A stretch of 64,000 nt of DNA from Lotus japonicus (Eukaryota > Streptophyta > Magnoliopsida > Fabales > Fabaceae), in the NCBI RefSeq assembly GCF_012489685.1, contig NC_080045.1, positions 13,107,648 through 13,171,647 on the forward strand, given 5' to 3'. Shown here in pieces: positions 54,726-64,000 of this stretch; the first letter of the stretch is position 1, and each line of letters starts with the position of its first letter. Both the position numbers and the translations under genes were made by a program. The notes under the pieces are model-generated. The model worked only from the letters and a program-made list of their open reading frames with translations, searched no databases and was not told where the DNA came from.

Positions 54726-56633
54726 ATGGCTACCACCAGTGAAACTCAAAGAGATGGTTACAATGCAAAGCCTCCCATGTTCGATGGTCAAAGATTCGAA
54801 TATTGGAAAGATAGACTTGAAAGTTTCTTTATGGGTTTTGATGCAGATCTCTGGGATATTATTGTGGATGGCTATGAGTGTCCAACTGATGAAGAAGGCA
54901 AGAAGATCCCAAGGTCAGAGATGACTGCAGATCAAAAGAAGCTTTACTCACAACATCACAAAGCTAGAGCAATTCTTCTAAGTGCTATTTCCTATGAAGA
55001 GTACCAGAAGATTACAGATCGTGAGTATGCAAAAGGCATTTTCGAATCTCTGAAGATGTCTCATGAAGGAAACAAGAAAGTCAAAGAATCAAAGGCATTG
55101 TCCTTGATCCAAAAGTATGAATCCTTCGTCATGGAGCCAAACGAGTCCATTGAAGAAATGTTTTCCAGATTTCAGTTGCTTGTAGCTGGAATACGACCTC
55201 TCAACAAGAGCTACACAACTAAAGATCATGTCATAAGGGTCATCAGATGTCTTCCTGAAAGCTGGATGCCCTTGGTGACTTCAATAGAGCTCACAAGAGA
55301 TGTTGAGCGTATGAGTTTAGAAGAACTCATCAGCATACTGAAGTGCCATGAGCTGAAGCGCTCAGAGATGCAAGATCTGAGGAAGAAGTCAATAGCCTTA
55401 AAATCAAAATCTGAGAAGGCTAAAGCAGAGAAGTCAAAAGCTCTTCAAGCCGAAGAAGAAGAATCTGAAGAAGCATCAGAAGATTCTGATGAAGATGAGC
55501 TGACTCTGATCTCCAAAAGACTCAACCGAATCTGGAAGCACAGGCAGAGCAAGTACAAAGGCTCTGGAAAGGCCAAAGGAAAGTCTGAATCCTCAGGTCA
55601 GAAGAAGTCCTCACTTAAGGAAGTCACATGCTTTGAGTGCAAAGAATCTGGGCACTACAAAAGTGACTGTCCAAAATTGAAGAAGGACAAGAAGCCAAAG
55701 AAGCACTTCAAGACCAAGAAAAGTCTGATGGTGACTTTTGATGAATCAGAGTCAGAGGATGTTGACTCTGATGGTGAAGTCCAAGGACTCATGGCTATTG
55801 TCAAAGACAAAGGAGCAGAGTCAAAGGAAGCTGTTGACTCTGACTCAGAATCAGAAGGAGATCCTAATTCAGACGATGAAAATGAGGTATTCGCTTCTTT
55901 CTCTACCTCTGAACTGATACATGCTTTGTCTGATATTATGGATAAGTATAACTCTTTGTTGTCTAAGCATAAGAAGCTGAAAAAGAACTTATCTGCTGTT
56001 TCTAAAACCCTTTCTGAACATGAGAAAATCATATCTGAATTGAAAAACGATAACCATGCTTTAGTTAATTCTAACTCTGTGCTTAAGAATCAAATTGCTA
56101 AGTTAGAAGAAGTTATTGCCTGCGATGCCTCTGATAGTAAGCATGAGTCTAAGTATGAAAAGTCTTTTCAAAGATTCCTGGCTAAAAGCGTAGATAGAAG
56201 CTTGATGGCTTCATTAATCTATGGCGTGAGCAGAAATGGAATGCATGGCATTGGCTATTCTAAACCAATTAGAAATGAGCCTTCTGTGCCTAAAGCTAAA
56301 TCTTTGTATGAATGCTTTGTTCCCTCTGGTACCATATTGCCTGATCCTTTACCTGTTGAAGTTGCTAAACCTCCTCTTAAAAAGGGATCTTTCTCTATGT
56401 CTAAATATCATGCAAAAATTCCCTTACATTATCATGTTGAGAAACCCAAGGTGATCAGAACCTCTAGGGTAACTAACAAGAGAGGACCCAGAAAGTGGGT
56501 ACCTAAGGATAAGATTATCTATGTTGCAGATATCCTTGATAGCTCCACTGAAACACCAGTCATGGTATCTGGACAGTGGATGCTCGCGTTACATGACGGG
56601 AGAAAGGCGTATGTTCCAAGAGCTAAAACTTAA
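54726..56633 (+). CDS. SIRE gag (nucleocapsid precursor)
   Basis: 635 codons from ATG 54726 (MATTSETQRDGYNAKPPMFD). Gag capsid region about residues 15-220 (YWKDRLESFF, LSLIQKYESF, RCLPESWMPL), then a Lys/Glu/Ser-rich charged stretch, zinc knuckle CFECKESGHYKSDCPKL at about residue 303, an acidic region and a coiled coil. Near 56,550 the protease frame begins in another register, so the last about 25 residues are out-of-family. SIRE gag and pol are normally expressed together; whether this register change is natural or a mutation cannot be told from one copy. Confidence 0.88.
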   Translation: MATTSETQRDGYNAKPPMFDGQRFEYWKDRLESFFMGFDADLWDIIVDGYECPTDEEGKKIPRSEMTADQKKLYSQHHKARAILLSAISYEEYQKITDREYAKGIFESLKMSHEGNKKVKESKALSLIQKYESFVMEPNESIEEMFSRFQLLVAGIRPLNKSYTTKDHVIRVIRCLPESWMPLVTSIELTRDVERMSLEELISILKCHELKRSEMQDLRKKSIALKSKSEKAKAEKSKALQAEEEESEEASEDSDEDELTLISKRLNRIWKHRQSKYKGSGKAKGKSESSGQKKSSLKEVTCFECKESGHYKSDCPKLKKDKKPKKHFKTKKSLMVTFDESESEDVDSDGEVQGLMAIVKDKGAESKEAVDSDSESEGDPNSDDENEVFASFSTSELIHALSDIMDKYNSLLSKHKKLKKNLSAVSKTLSEHEKIISELKNDNHALVNSNSVLKNQIAKLEEVIACDASDSKHESKYEKSFQRFLAKSVDRSLMASLIYGVSRNGMHGIGYSKPIRNEPSVPKAKSLYECFVPSGTILPDPLPVEVAKPPLKKGSFSMSKYHAKIPLHYHVEKPKVIRTSRVTNKRGPRKWVPKDKIIYVADILDSSTETPVMVSGQWMLALHDGRKAYVPRAKT

Positions 56634-57309
56634 GCCTGGAGGTGAAGTTGGCTTTGGTGGCAACGAAAAAGGTAAAATTGTTGGTACTGGTACTATTTGT
56701 GTAGATAGTAATGTGTTATTGGTAGATGGCTTAACTCATAACTTATTGTCTATAAGCCAATTAGCTGACAAGGGTTATGATGTTATCTTTAATCAAAAGT
56801 CCTGCCGGGCTGTAAGTCAGATCGATGGCTCTATTCTGTTTAACAGCAAGAGGAAGAACAACATTTATAAGATCAGATTATCTGAGTTGGAGGCTCAGAA
56901 TGTGAAGTGCCTTCTGTCTGTTAATGAAGAGCAATGGGTATGGCATAGACGGTTAGGGCTTGCCAGTATGAGAAAGATTTCTCAGCTGAGCAAGCTAAAC
57001 CTTGTCAGGGGCTTGCCCACTCTGAAGTTCGCTTCAGACGCTCTTTGTGAAGCATGTCAGAAAGGCAAATTCACAAAAGTCCCTTTCAAGGCAAAGAATG
57101 TTGTCTCAACCTCAAGGCCGTTGGAACTTCTGCATATCGACCTTTTTGGACCAGTGAAAACTGAGTCTATAGGTGGCAAGAGATATGGGATGGTCATTGT
57201 TGACGACTATAGGCGCTGGACATGGGTAAAGTTTCTAACCCGCAAGGATGAGTCTCATGCTGTGTTCTCTACCTTCATAGCCCAAGTGCAAAACGAGAAG
57301 GCTTGTAGG
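56521..57309 (+). pseudogene. SIRE pol, 5' part: protease and start of integrase
   Basis: Reads SWYLDSGCSRYMTG (aspartic protease active site), then FGGNEKGKIVGTG, then the pre-integrase zinc region (VWHRRLGLASMRK, CEACQKGK) and integrase start (LHIDLFGPV, DDYRRWTW). It breaks at 57,309, where a solo LTR is inserted. The frame resumes in register after the insertion at 61,220. Confidence 0.85.
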
Positions 57310-57762
57310 TGTAACACCCCGATTTCGGTGGCGTCACTTTAGTAACCAAAAGAAATACTTAAGCGGAAAAACGTGAATTATTTTTTTTCGATAATGTAAG
57401 TAAAGACAGAAAGAGATGAAACTCTAAAACGAAGATAACAGAACTAATATACAATATGATTACAGCCCCCACTGTAAGTTGTAAACCACGTCACGAGTAA
57501 ACCTCCAGTGACGGAAAGTAAAAGAGAGTAACGCCCGTAGGCAAAAGTACAAACCAAGGTAAAAATACTGTGTCCGCAACACTAAACCTCAAAATCTGAG
57601 AACAAGTTGGCCCAGCGGCCTAAGAAAAGACCCCCTAAATCCAACCAGCTCTCTGTGATCTCCATAGGAAACCACACAAAAAGCTAAAGGTCGGGGACCT
57701 ACCCTGCCCAAAACGGAAGACTGAACATCAGAGCCAAGACGCTACACCTACACTAATCCCAA

Positions 57763-58209
57763 CTATGCATCCCCAAGATCGTCGTCTGAATCTGAATCCA
57801 AGACGATTATGTCGATGACTGCATCAGTCTCCACAGCTGGTCGCGCGGGTTCTGCACCCGATCCCAAGTCAATAGCAGCCGCGACAGTGGGTGAACTAGT
57901 GCCTGAAGAAGTTCCTCCCACAGGCACCTCCTCCGAGGGGTACTCGTCGTCCGAAGGCGACGGTGGTGGTGGTACTCCCAGTCCAGTCCCGCAGTGTACA
58001 CCCGGTGGCAAGTTGAAGCTGACAGTGTAGTGCCTCCAAACTCCGTGCGTCAGGCTTGGTATCCGGTCAATGCGATCCTCCATTATTCGCCCCGAATAGA
58101 TAGCTCGGTGGCCGGCGGGGTCGACCACCCATGAGCCCGGGGTGTCTTGGTCCAACATCTCAAACCTGGTCCCCCCCGAAGGGACGACCGTCTCGTACCA
58201 GTCCGCCAT
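57763..58209 (-). CDS. ORF inside solo LTR: 148-residue protein with acidic SUMO-interaction-like tail
   Basis: ATG 58209 (MADWYETVVPSGG) to stop 57763. No known domain was recognised. The N-terminal half is globular-looking with aromatic residues (WVVDPAGHRAIYSGRI; VWRHYTVSFNLPPG). The middle is Pro/Ser/Thr-rich and disordered-looking. The C-terminus reads VIDIIVLDSDSDDD, a close match to the SUMO-interacting motif pattern (hydrophobic core followed by acidic and Ser residues). The ORF is GC-rich compared with the surrounding LTR and open throughout. It lies about 450 bp from the LTR's 3' end if the LTR reads on the minus strand, so it would sit in the R/U5 leader of the element's RNA. Function is unknown; it could be fortuitous. 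Confidence 0.5.
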   Translation of the reverse strand: MADWYETVVPSGGTRFEMLDQDTPGSWVVDPAGHRAIYSGRIMEDRIDRIPSLTHGVWRHYTVSFNLPPGVHCGTGLGVPPPPSPSDDEYPSEEVPVGGTSSGTSSPTVAAAIDLGSGAEPARPAVETDAVIDIIVLDSDSDDDLGDA

Positions 58210-58245
58210 ACTCAACTGACAATGGCGTAGTCCGCCCAAACACAC

Positions 58246-61214
58246 ACAGAAGACGCGAGGGTCAACTCCAAAGAATTATATAAATAATAAAACCAGATAT
58301 ATAGGGTAATAATTATTTAGCCTCTCAGGCTTATAAGTTTAGGGATAACATCCTAGGGTTGCATATTTCACAATGAATATAAAAGATCATAATAACAAGT
58401 AGCATGCCTCAAATAGGATAAACAGGTACCAATCACACTCAGCAACTAAGTCAGCATGTATGTTGCATGAAATGCAATGTTGGGTAACAAAATGCATTCC
58501 GGAAGAAGGATGGACACCATCGAGTCAGCCCTAACACCGGCCAAAGTGGGACCATTCCGCTCGGGCGTCTCTTACACCACACAAAAGTAGTCAGATCAGC
58601 AGTGAACCCGTAGGTCTGCCATTCCGTCTGCTACTGAGGACCACCGTAGTGTCCTAAATATGGAAATCCGGGTCTTATGACCATTTTGGAATCCACCGAG
58701 GTCCGGTAATCCGCCGTGTATTAACCTCAAAATGAGTGCATGAATGCAAGTGATTAGCCAAACAACGTCTCCGACCTCACTCGACACGTCGTCACGTGTT
58801 CTAGCTAACTTATTGTCTCTAAAAAGCCTACCCTAAGGCAAACGTCGATTCTGCGACAAAATGAATTAATCAAAAGAAGAAGAATGTACTTTGGAACTCA
58901 TGGTTCCCGGCTAAACTTTAGATAGCCAATCAATAAACTGCTCATCGAGCGAAAAGGTACCGAAGTACTTGGAAACCTATAGTCTCCGGCTAAACTTTAG
59001 ATAGCCAAACATTAAACTGCTCATCGAGCGAAAGAGTATAAGCATACTCGGAAACTTGTAAGTTTCCTCAAGACTTGGACTCGACGACACTTCTCATTTC
59101 TTCAAGACTAATATTCAGGCTCTAAGCTCTTATCTAAAGTTGTTATCATTGTTCAAGGGGTTTAGAGATTGATTAATGTCTTATGAATTTTCTTTGAGAA
59201 AATAGATTTCGTTTAGTCTTATGATACTTCCTACGAGTTTCAGGGATCCCATAATCCCAATTAATTTCTGAGAAGGTCTCGATCCATTAAAACATAACAA
59301 GGTCCGAACTTCGTTCGTCCTTTCAAACTCTCTCAAAATCTCATAAAAATTCGGCATGACTTGCCCGTAATCCTCACTTTCCAGAAACATAGGCACGAGT
59401 GGAATAGCATCAATGAAACAGCTCAACCAATAGGCATAAACAGCATATTCCAACACATCCTAAGTTAACCATGTAGCACATAGCATGTGAATCATTTAGC
59501 ACACAATATCATGGCCTCAAGTACTCAACAAGGTCGGCCGAAGCCTCAGAGAACAATTCAGACATTTAGCAATTAAGTGCATAACACATAGATCAAGTCG
59601 AACTTGTCGACACCTAAAGCATTATCTAGTAATTCAGAGAGTAGCCCTCACCTGTAACTCCTCCAGCGTTTTCCTCACAACCTCCTTCACGTTCCTCGCC
59701 TTGATCTCCAGGAAACTCCTCAAAAGAACCTTAAGCCAAAATCACAGAAATCAACACATTGAGTCAGAAACTCAGCAAGCAATAAGTCCTAGGGTTACAC
59801 GGTACATTACAAACTCTGTGGTACGACAATCTAACGCGTTAAGACAAGTTTTCGAAAAAGTCGGATTTCCTCCCCCCTTGGTATAGCTCTCGGCCACTTT
59901 CCTTAATTGGGAGGGTCGATTTTTCTTCGATCAAACTTGGTTCCTAGGTTAACATAAGCCGTAACTAAGACGGTTCTAAGCTCGGAAAAATTTTCGGATC
60001 GAAAACTGATATAGGGGTAGTTTGGTCATTATTTTAAACTCAGAATTTCAAAACTGGATTTTTGAAAAACAAATTGGATGGGGACGTCAACAACGACGTT
60101 TATGACGATTAATCCTACTAGCACTAAGTCAAGTCGATAGATTTCAGCTTAAAGGTTGCGACTTTACCGAAAAATGGGTATTTAAGGTAGAAATTGATCC
60201 CGGCGGCATTTCGTTGACATTTGACAAAATCTAATCCGCAGAACACGCTCAGGAGCATGCAGGGAAGAAGTTTAGACGCTGAAATCAGCTGATTTGAACA
60301 GTTTTTCAAAAACCTCAAAATTTTGAACTCAGAAAGTCGCAGGAGAATGGACAGAAACGACGATTCGAAGGAGAGTATAGATTACCTACCTCGAGGTCTT
60401 CGATTAGTGACGATCGGTGAAGCAAACGGGCAAGAAACGACGAAGATCCGGATCTCTCTCTCTCTCTAGGAACTCGCGGTTTTGGGGGTGGGGAAAATGG
60501 GTTTTTTTGCAAAAAATCTAATTTTCAAGCTATTTATAGGTTTTGGAAAAAAACGGAAAAATGATTTTTTTGCGATTCCGATTTTTCCTGCGCGTTCCTC
60601 TGCGCATTCTAAGATAGGTTCTGGCGACAGAATTCCAGAACTCAAAACAGGATTCTTGGAATTAAACCAAAAGATCCAAAATCGGCATAAGTCGGTGTAA
60701 GTCGGTTTATCCCGAAAAACTACTTTTTGCAGTGATCGTCGGATGAGAAAACTTCCTTCTGAAGAAAGATTAGGAATGATGAGAGAAATAGGAGAACGCG
60801 GGTGGAATCTTCATTTGCAGCTCCGAATAGAAAAAGTCTTCATCGTCTGTCGATCTTAGGTTTCTCGAACTATCAGGGATTCCGTTTCGGCAAACTTCCG
60901 AGAATTGGAATTTGACGTTCGTACTTTCCAGGATTTCGCATCGAAATGGTTGTTTAAGGACGGAAAAGAGAAGTTCTAACATTTCTCTGAGGATTTTTGG
61001 AATTAGTTTCCATCGTGTCCTAAAGCGTAAATTAACTATTCACTAATACCTTTGACCTAGGATTAAGCGTATGTTAGTCGTGCTATAACTCTTATCGGTT
61101 TTTCGATAAATTCTTGGACTTTTCCTGAACCTTTTTCCTTCACAAATTTATCTTAATCAAATAAACTCTTTTATTTTATTCACTTATCCAAAGCGTTAAA
61201 ACTTGGGCCTTACA
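58246..61214. other. Rest of the solo LTR, no gene seen
   Basis: Non-coding LTR sequence. Two imperfect direct repeats occur at about 58,886-58,970 and 58,973-59,050 (sharing CTAAACTTTAGATAGCCAA and CTGCTCATCGAGCGAAA). No other ORF is convincing. Confidence 0.5.
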
Positions 61215-63328
61215 GTAGGATTGTGCGTGTCAGAAGTGACCATGGTGGAGAGTTTGAGAATGACAAGTTTGAGAGTCTGTTTGATTCCTATGGAATTGCA
61301 CATGATTTCTCTTGTCCCAGAACTCCTCAACAAAATGGTGTTGTTGAGAGGAAGAACAGAACTCTTCAAGAGATGGCTAGAACCATGCTCCAAGAAACTG
61401 GCATGGCTAAGCACTTTTGGGCAGAGACAGTAAACACATCGTGTTACATTCAGAACAGAATCTCTGTGAGACCAATTCTGAATAAGACTCCCTATGAATT
61501 GTGGAAGAACATAAAACCCAACATTTCTTACTTTCATCCTTTTGGTTGTGTTTGTTATGTTCTTAATACTAAGGATAGATTGCATAAATTTGATGCTAAG
61601 TCTTCTAAATGTCTATTACTTGGTTACTCTGAGAGAACTAAAGGTTTTAGATTCTATAATTCTGATGCTAAAACTATTGAAGAATCTATTCATGTTAGAT
61701 TTGACGATAAGCTTGACTCTGATCAGTCAAAGCTAGTTGAGAAGTTTGCAGATTTAAGTATAAATGTTTCTGACAAAGGCAAAGCTCCAGAGGAAGTTGA
61801 GCCAGAGGAAGATGAACCAGAAGAAGAAGCTGGTCCCTCTGATTCACAAACTCTGAAGAAGAGCAGAATCACTGCAGCTCATCCTAAGGAATTGATTATG
61901 GGCAACAAAGACGAACCAGTCAGAACCAGATCAGCCTTCAGACCCTTTGAAGAGACCTTGCTTAGTCTGAAAGGATTGGTGTCCTTAATTGAACCCAAGT
62001 CAATTGATGAAACTCTTCAAGACAAGGACTGGATTCTGGCCATGGAAGAAGAATTGAATCAATTTTCCAAGAACGATGTTTGGAGCTTAGTGAAGAAGCC
62101 TGAGAGTGTCCATGTAATTGGAACAAAATGGGTGTTCAGAAACAAGTTGAATGAGAAAGGAGATGTAGTCAGAAACAAGGCAAGGCTAGTTGCTCAAGGC
62201 TACAGCCAGCAGGAAGGAATAGACTACACAGAAACATTTGCTCCAGTAGCAAGACTAGAAGCAATCAGACTGTTGATCTCTTTCTCTGTGAATCACAACA
62301 TAATTCTACATCAGATGGATGTCAAGAGTGCCTTCCTAAATGGATACATATCAGAGGAAGTCTACGTTCATCAACCCCCAGGTTTTGAAGATGAGAAGAA
62401 CTCAGACCATGTGTTCAAATTGAAGAAATCACTCTATGGTCTGAAGCAAGCTCCCAGAGCATGGTATGAGAGACTCAGCTCATTCCTTCTGGAGAATAAG
62501 TTTGTAAGGGGTAAAGTAGATACAACTCTCTTTTGCAAAACTTAAAAAGATGATATCTTAATTGTGCAAATTTATGTTGATGATATTATATTTGGTTCTG
62601 CTAATCAATCTCTATGCAAAGAATTTTCTGAGATGATGCAGGCTGAATTTGAGATGAGTATGATGGGAGAACTCAAGTACTTTCTGGGAATACAAGTTGA
62701 TCAAACACCAGAAGGAACATATATCCATCAGAGCAAGTACACTAAAGAACTTCTGAAGAAGTTCAATATGCTGGATTCAACAGTGGCTAAAACTCCTATG
62801 CATCCTACATGCATTCTGGAGAAGGAAGATGCAAGTGGTAAAGTTTGTCAGAAGCTCTATCGTGGTTATTGTGATGCTGATTATGCTGGAGATAGAACAG
62901 AGAGAAAAAGCACTTCTGGAAATTGTCAATTTCTGGGAAGCAACTTAGTCTCATGGGCAAGCAAGAGGCAATCAACCATTGCACTATCAACTGCAGAGAT
63001 AGAATATATCTCAGCAGCAATATGCAGCACTCAGATGCTCTGGATGAAACATCAGCTGGAGGATTATCAAATCCTAGAGAGCAATATCCCAATCTATTGT
63101 GATAACACTGCTGCAATTTCACTGAGTAAGAATCCTATCTTGCATTCAAGGGCAAAGCACATTGAGGTAAAGTATCACTTTATTAGAGATTATGTACAGA
63201 AGGGCGTACTTCTTCTGAAGTTTGTTGATACTGACCATCAATGGGCAAATATCTTTACAAAGCCCTTGGCAGAGGATAGATTTAATTTCATTCTGAAAAA
63301 TCTGAATATGGACTTTTGTCCAGCATGA
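61215..63328 (+). pseudogene. SIRE pol, 3' part: integrase core, reverse transcriptase, RNase H
   Basis: It continues the interrupted integrase ([26 protein letters not shown]), then a variable acidic linker, reverse transcriptase ([38 protein letters not shown]), a TAA at 62543-62545, then IYVDDIIFG and FLGIQV. At about 62,866 LYRG is followed directly by YCDADYAGD: the connection between reverse transcriptase and RNase H (roughly 60 residues in relatives) is missing without loss of frame. RNase H motifs (STAEIEYI, CDNTAAISL) and the normal-looking end (NMDFCPA) remain. Inactive. Confidence 0.88.
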
Positions 63329-63681
63329 AGATGGATCAGAACCTCTGACTATGATACTTCTTTATCAGAAGATGTCTAGTTCAGAAGGTAACTCTATCAG
63401 AGTGTATGTACCCATTGGTGCTGACTCTGAAGCTGAGACAGTAAACGTGTGTCAGTATCTCTGATGCACAGTTCCTTGTGCCCGTGTGACAGTCTGTCAT
63501 AATACATGTTGATGTTCTTCTCTCCTGCGTGTGATAAGTGTATTTACTATTACTATCATGTCTTTAATTTTTAACCGTTGATTTTAAATTGCTTTTTGAA
63601 TCAACAACGGTTATTTGACAAAACCCACTATACACACACGATCTCCTACACTTAACCGCAGATGCAACTAGGTTCCCTCAC
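63329..63681. other. SIRE spacer between pol and the downstream ORF
   Basis: No ORF. Repeated CTCTGA/CAGAAG words as in the LTR, and an imperfect inverted repeat (AACCGTTGATT...AATCAACAACGGTT) at about 63,575-63,613. Confidence 0.5.
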
Positions 63682-64000
63682 ATGGTAGTAGGTCAAGCTA
63701 CAGGCCAAATGGGTCCTGAGAATCCGATTCAAGGTCAAGCGTCGGAGAGAATGATCCCAATCGCAGAACGGGTCTGTGCAGTTCACTGCGTGTATGCTCC
63801 TGAAGAACTCCAAGTTCTTGCAGAGTGGAGATTCGACCTCGACAATCTTGCTGCAAATGGGTATGACTTGCGTCCTGAAGTTCAAGCTCAGGGATGGGAA
63901 GAGTACTTCAACAGGCTTAGAGGACCAATCTATGACAAATTGGTCAAGGAATTCTGGAAGCATGCCGACTGCGACGACACTCAGGTGGTTTCCCACATTG
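63682..64000 (+). CDS. Start of SIRE 3' ORF (envelope-position ORF), runs off the window
   Basis: The frame is open from ATG 63682 (MVVGQATGQMGPENPIQ) to base 64,000 with no stop. The encoded segment (VYAPEELQVLAEWRFDLDNL, EEYFNRLRGPIYDKLVKEFW) resembles the hypothetical proteins found downstream of pol in legume SIRE elements, which have been called envelope-like by position. No signal peptide or membrane segment lies in the visible part, so the position-based name is not supported by what can be read here. Confidence 0.6.
   Translation, partial: MVVGQATGQMGPENPIQGQASERMIPIAERVCAVHCVYAPEELQVLAEWRFDLDNLAANGYDLRPEVQAQGWEEYFNRLRGPIYDKLVKEFWKHADCDDTQVVSHI

Larger units (their letters stand above)
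57310..61214 (-). mobile_element. Solo LTR of a large Gypsy-type element (Tekay/Del-like), 3.9 kb
   Basis: 3,905 bp with ends TGTAACACCCCGA and GGGCCTTACA, flanked by a perfect 5-bp target duplication GTAGG (57305-57309 and 61215-61219). No primer-binding site, gag or pol lies inside and no internal long repeat is seen, so it is best read as one LTR left by recombination between two. Read on the minus strand it starts TGTAAGGCCCAAG and ends GGGTGTTACA, as large chromovirus LTRs often do, so minus is the likely sense; the lineage is a guess. It contains a 148-codon ORF. Confidence 0.8.
53455..64000 (+). mobile_element. SIRE/Maximus-lineage Copia retrotransposon, 3' end outside window
   Basis: A 1.2-kb LTR, primer-binding site TGGTATCAGAGC at 54656, gag, pol and the start of an envelope-position ORF are present. 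Gag and pol have the long acidic/charged gag and pol motifs typical of SIRE elements. It sits inside TCP copy 3 and is split at 57,310-61,214 by a solo LTR. Further lesions: frame change between gag and protease (about 56,550), TAA at 62543, and an in-frame deletion at about 62,866. The 3' LTR and target duplication lie beyond base 64,000. Confidence 0.9.

Noticed and set aside
1..64000. CRISPR arrays, tRNA, rRNA or organellar insertions
   Set aside because: No regularly spaced repeats, cloverleaf-like genes, rRNA segments or chloroplast/mitochondrial gene fragments were recognised on either strand.

Overview
The window is nuclear DNA of a dicot plant, most likely a papilionoid legume. The evidence is spliced genes with AT-rich introns, plant-specific families (an ABCG transporter with a long N-terminal domain, an RLCK-VII kinase, a class I TCP factor) and plant LTR-retrotransposon lineages (SIRE and other Copia, a Tat-type Gypsy). 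The legume assignment is a judgement from the overall TE repertoire and is not proven by any single feature.

Layout: (1) 1-12.8 kb is the first half of an ABCG transporter gene on the minus strand. Eight exons join with consistent phases, and the 3' half lies beyond base 1. A nearly intact 4.9-kb Copia element with identical LTRs sits in intron 5, and a MITE sits in intron 7. (2) 13.1-17.3 kb is one Mutator-like element (MULE) with about 197-bp TIRs and a perfect 9-bp target duplication. It carries a transposase gene that has lost its catalytic core and a convergent small gene for a GRF zinc-finger/membrane-anchor protein. (3) 18.6-20.2 kb is a foldback element with 465-bp arms inserted in the end of another MITE. 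(4) 20.8-26.1 kb is a complete PCRK-type receptor-like cytoplasmic kinase gene whose first intron holds a Copia relic and appears to begin with GC. (5) 29.3-39.1 kb is a complete but mutated Tat-type Ty3/Gypsy element with an additional spliced antisense gene. (6) 39.2-42 kb holds MITEs and a LINE remnant. (7) 42.4-47.3 kb is a complete ten-coding-exon OTU deubiquitinase gene. (8) 48-53.5 kb is a tandem triplication of a TCP transcription-factor gene: one copy looks intact and two are decaying. (9) 53.5-64 kb is a SIRE-lineage Copia element inserted into the third TCP copy. It is itself split by a 3.9-kb solo LTR that carries a small open reading frame.

The host genes (transporter, immune-type kinase, deubiquitinase, TCP factor) are independent transcription units and not an operon or pathway. 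From memory, the kinase and OTU gene are the counterparts of adjacent Arabidopsis genes (At5g03320 and At5g03330), so their order appears conserved although about 17 kb, mostly transposon-derived, separates them here. About half of the window is recognisably transposon-derived, with at least three cases of nesting. No tRNA, rRNA or CRISPR array was seen.
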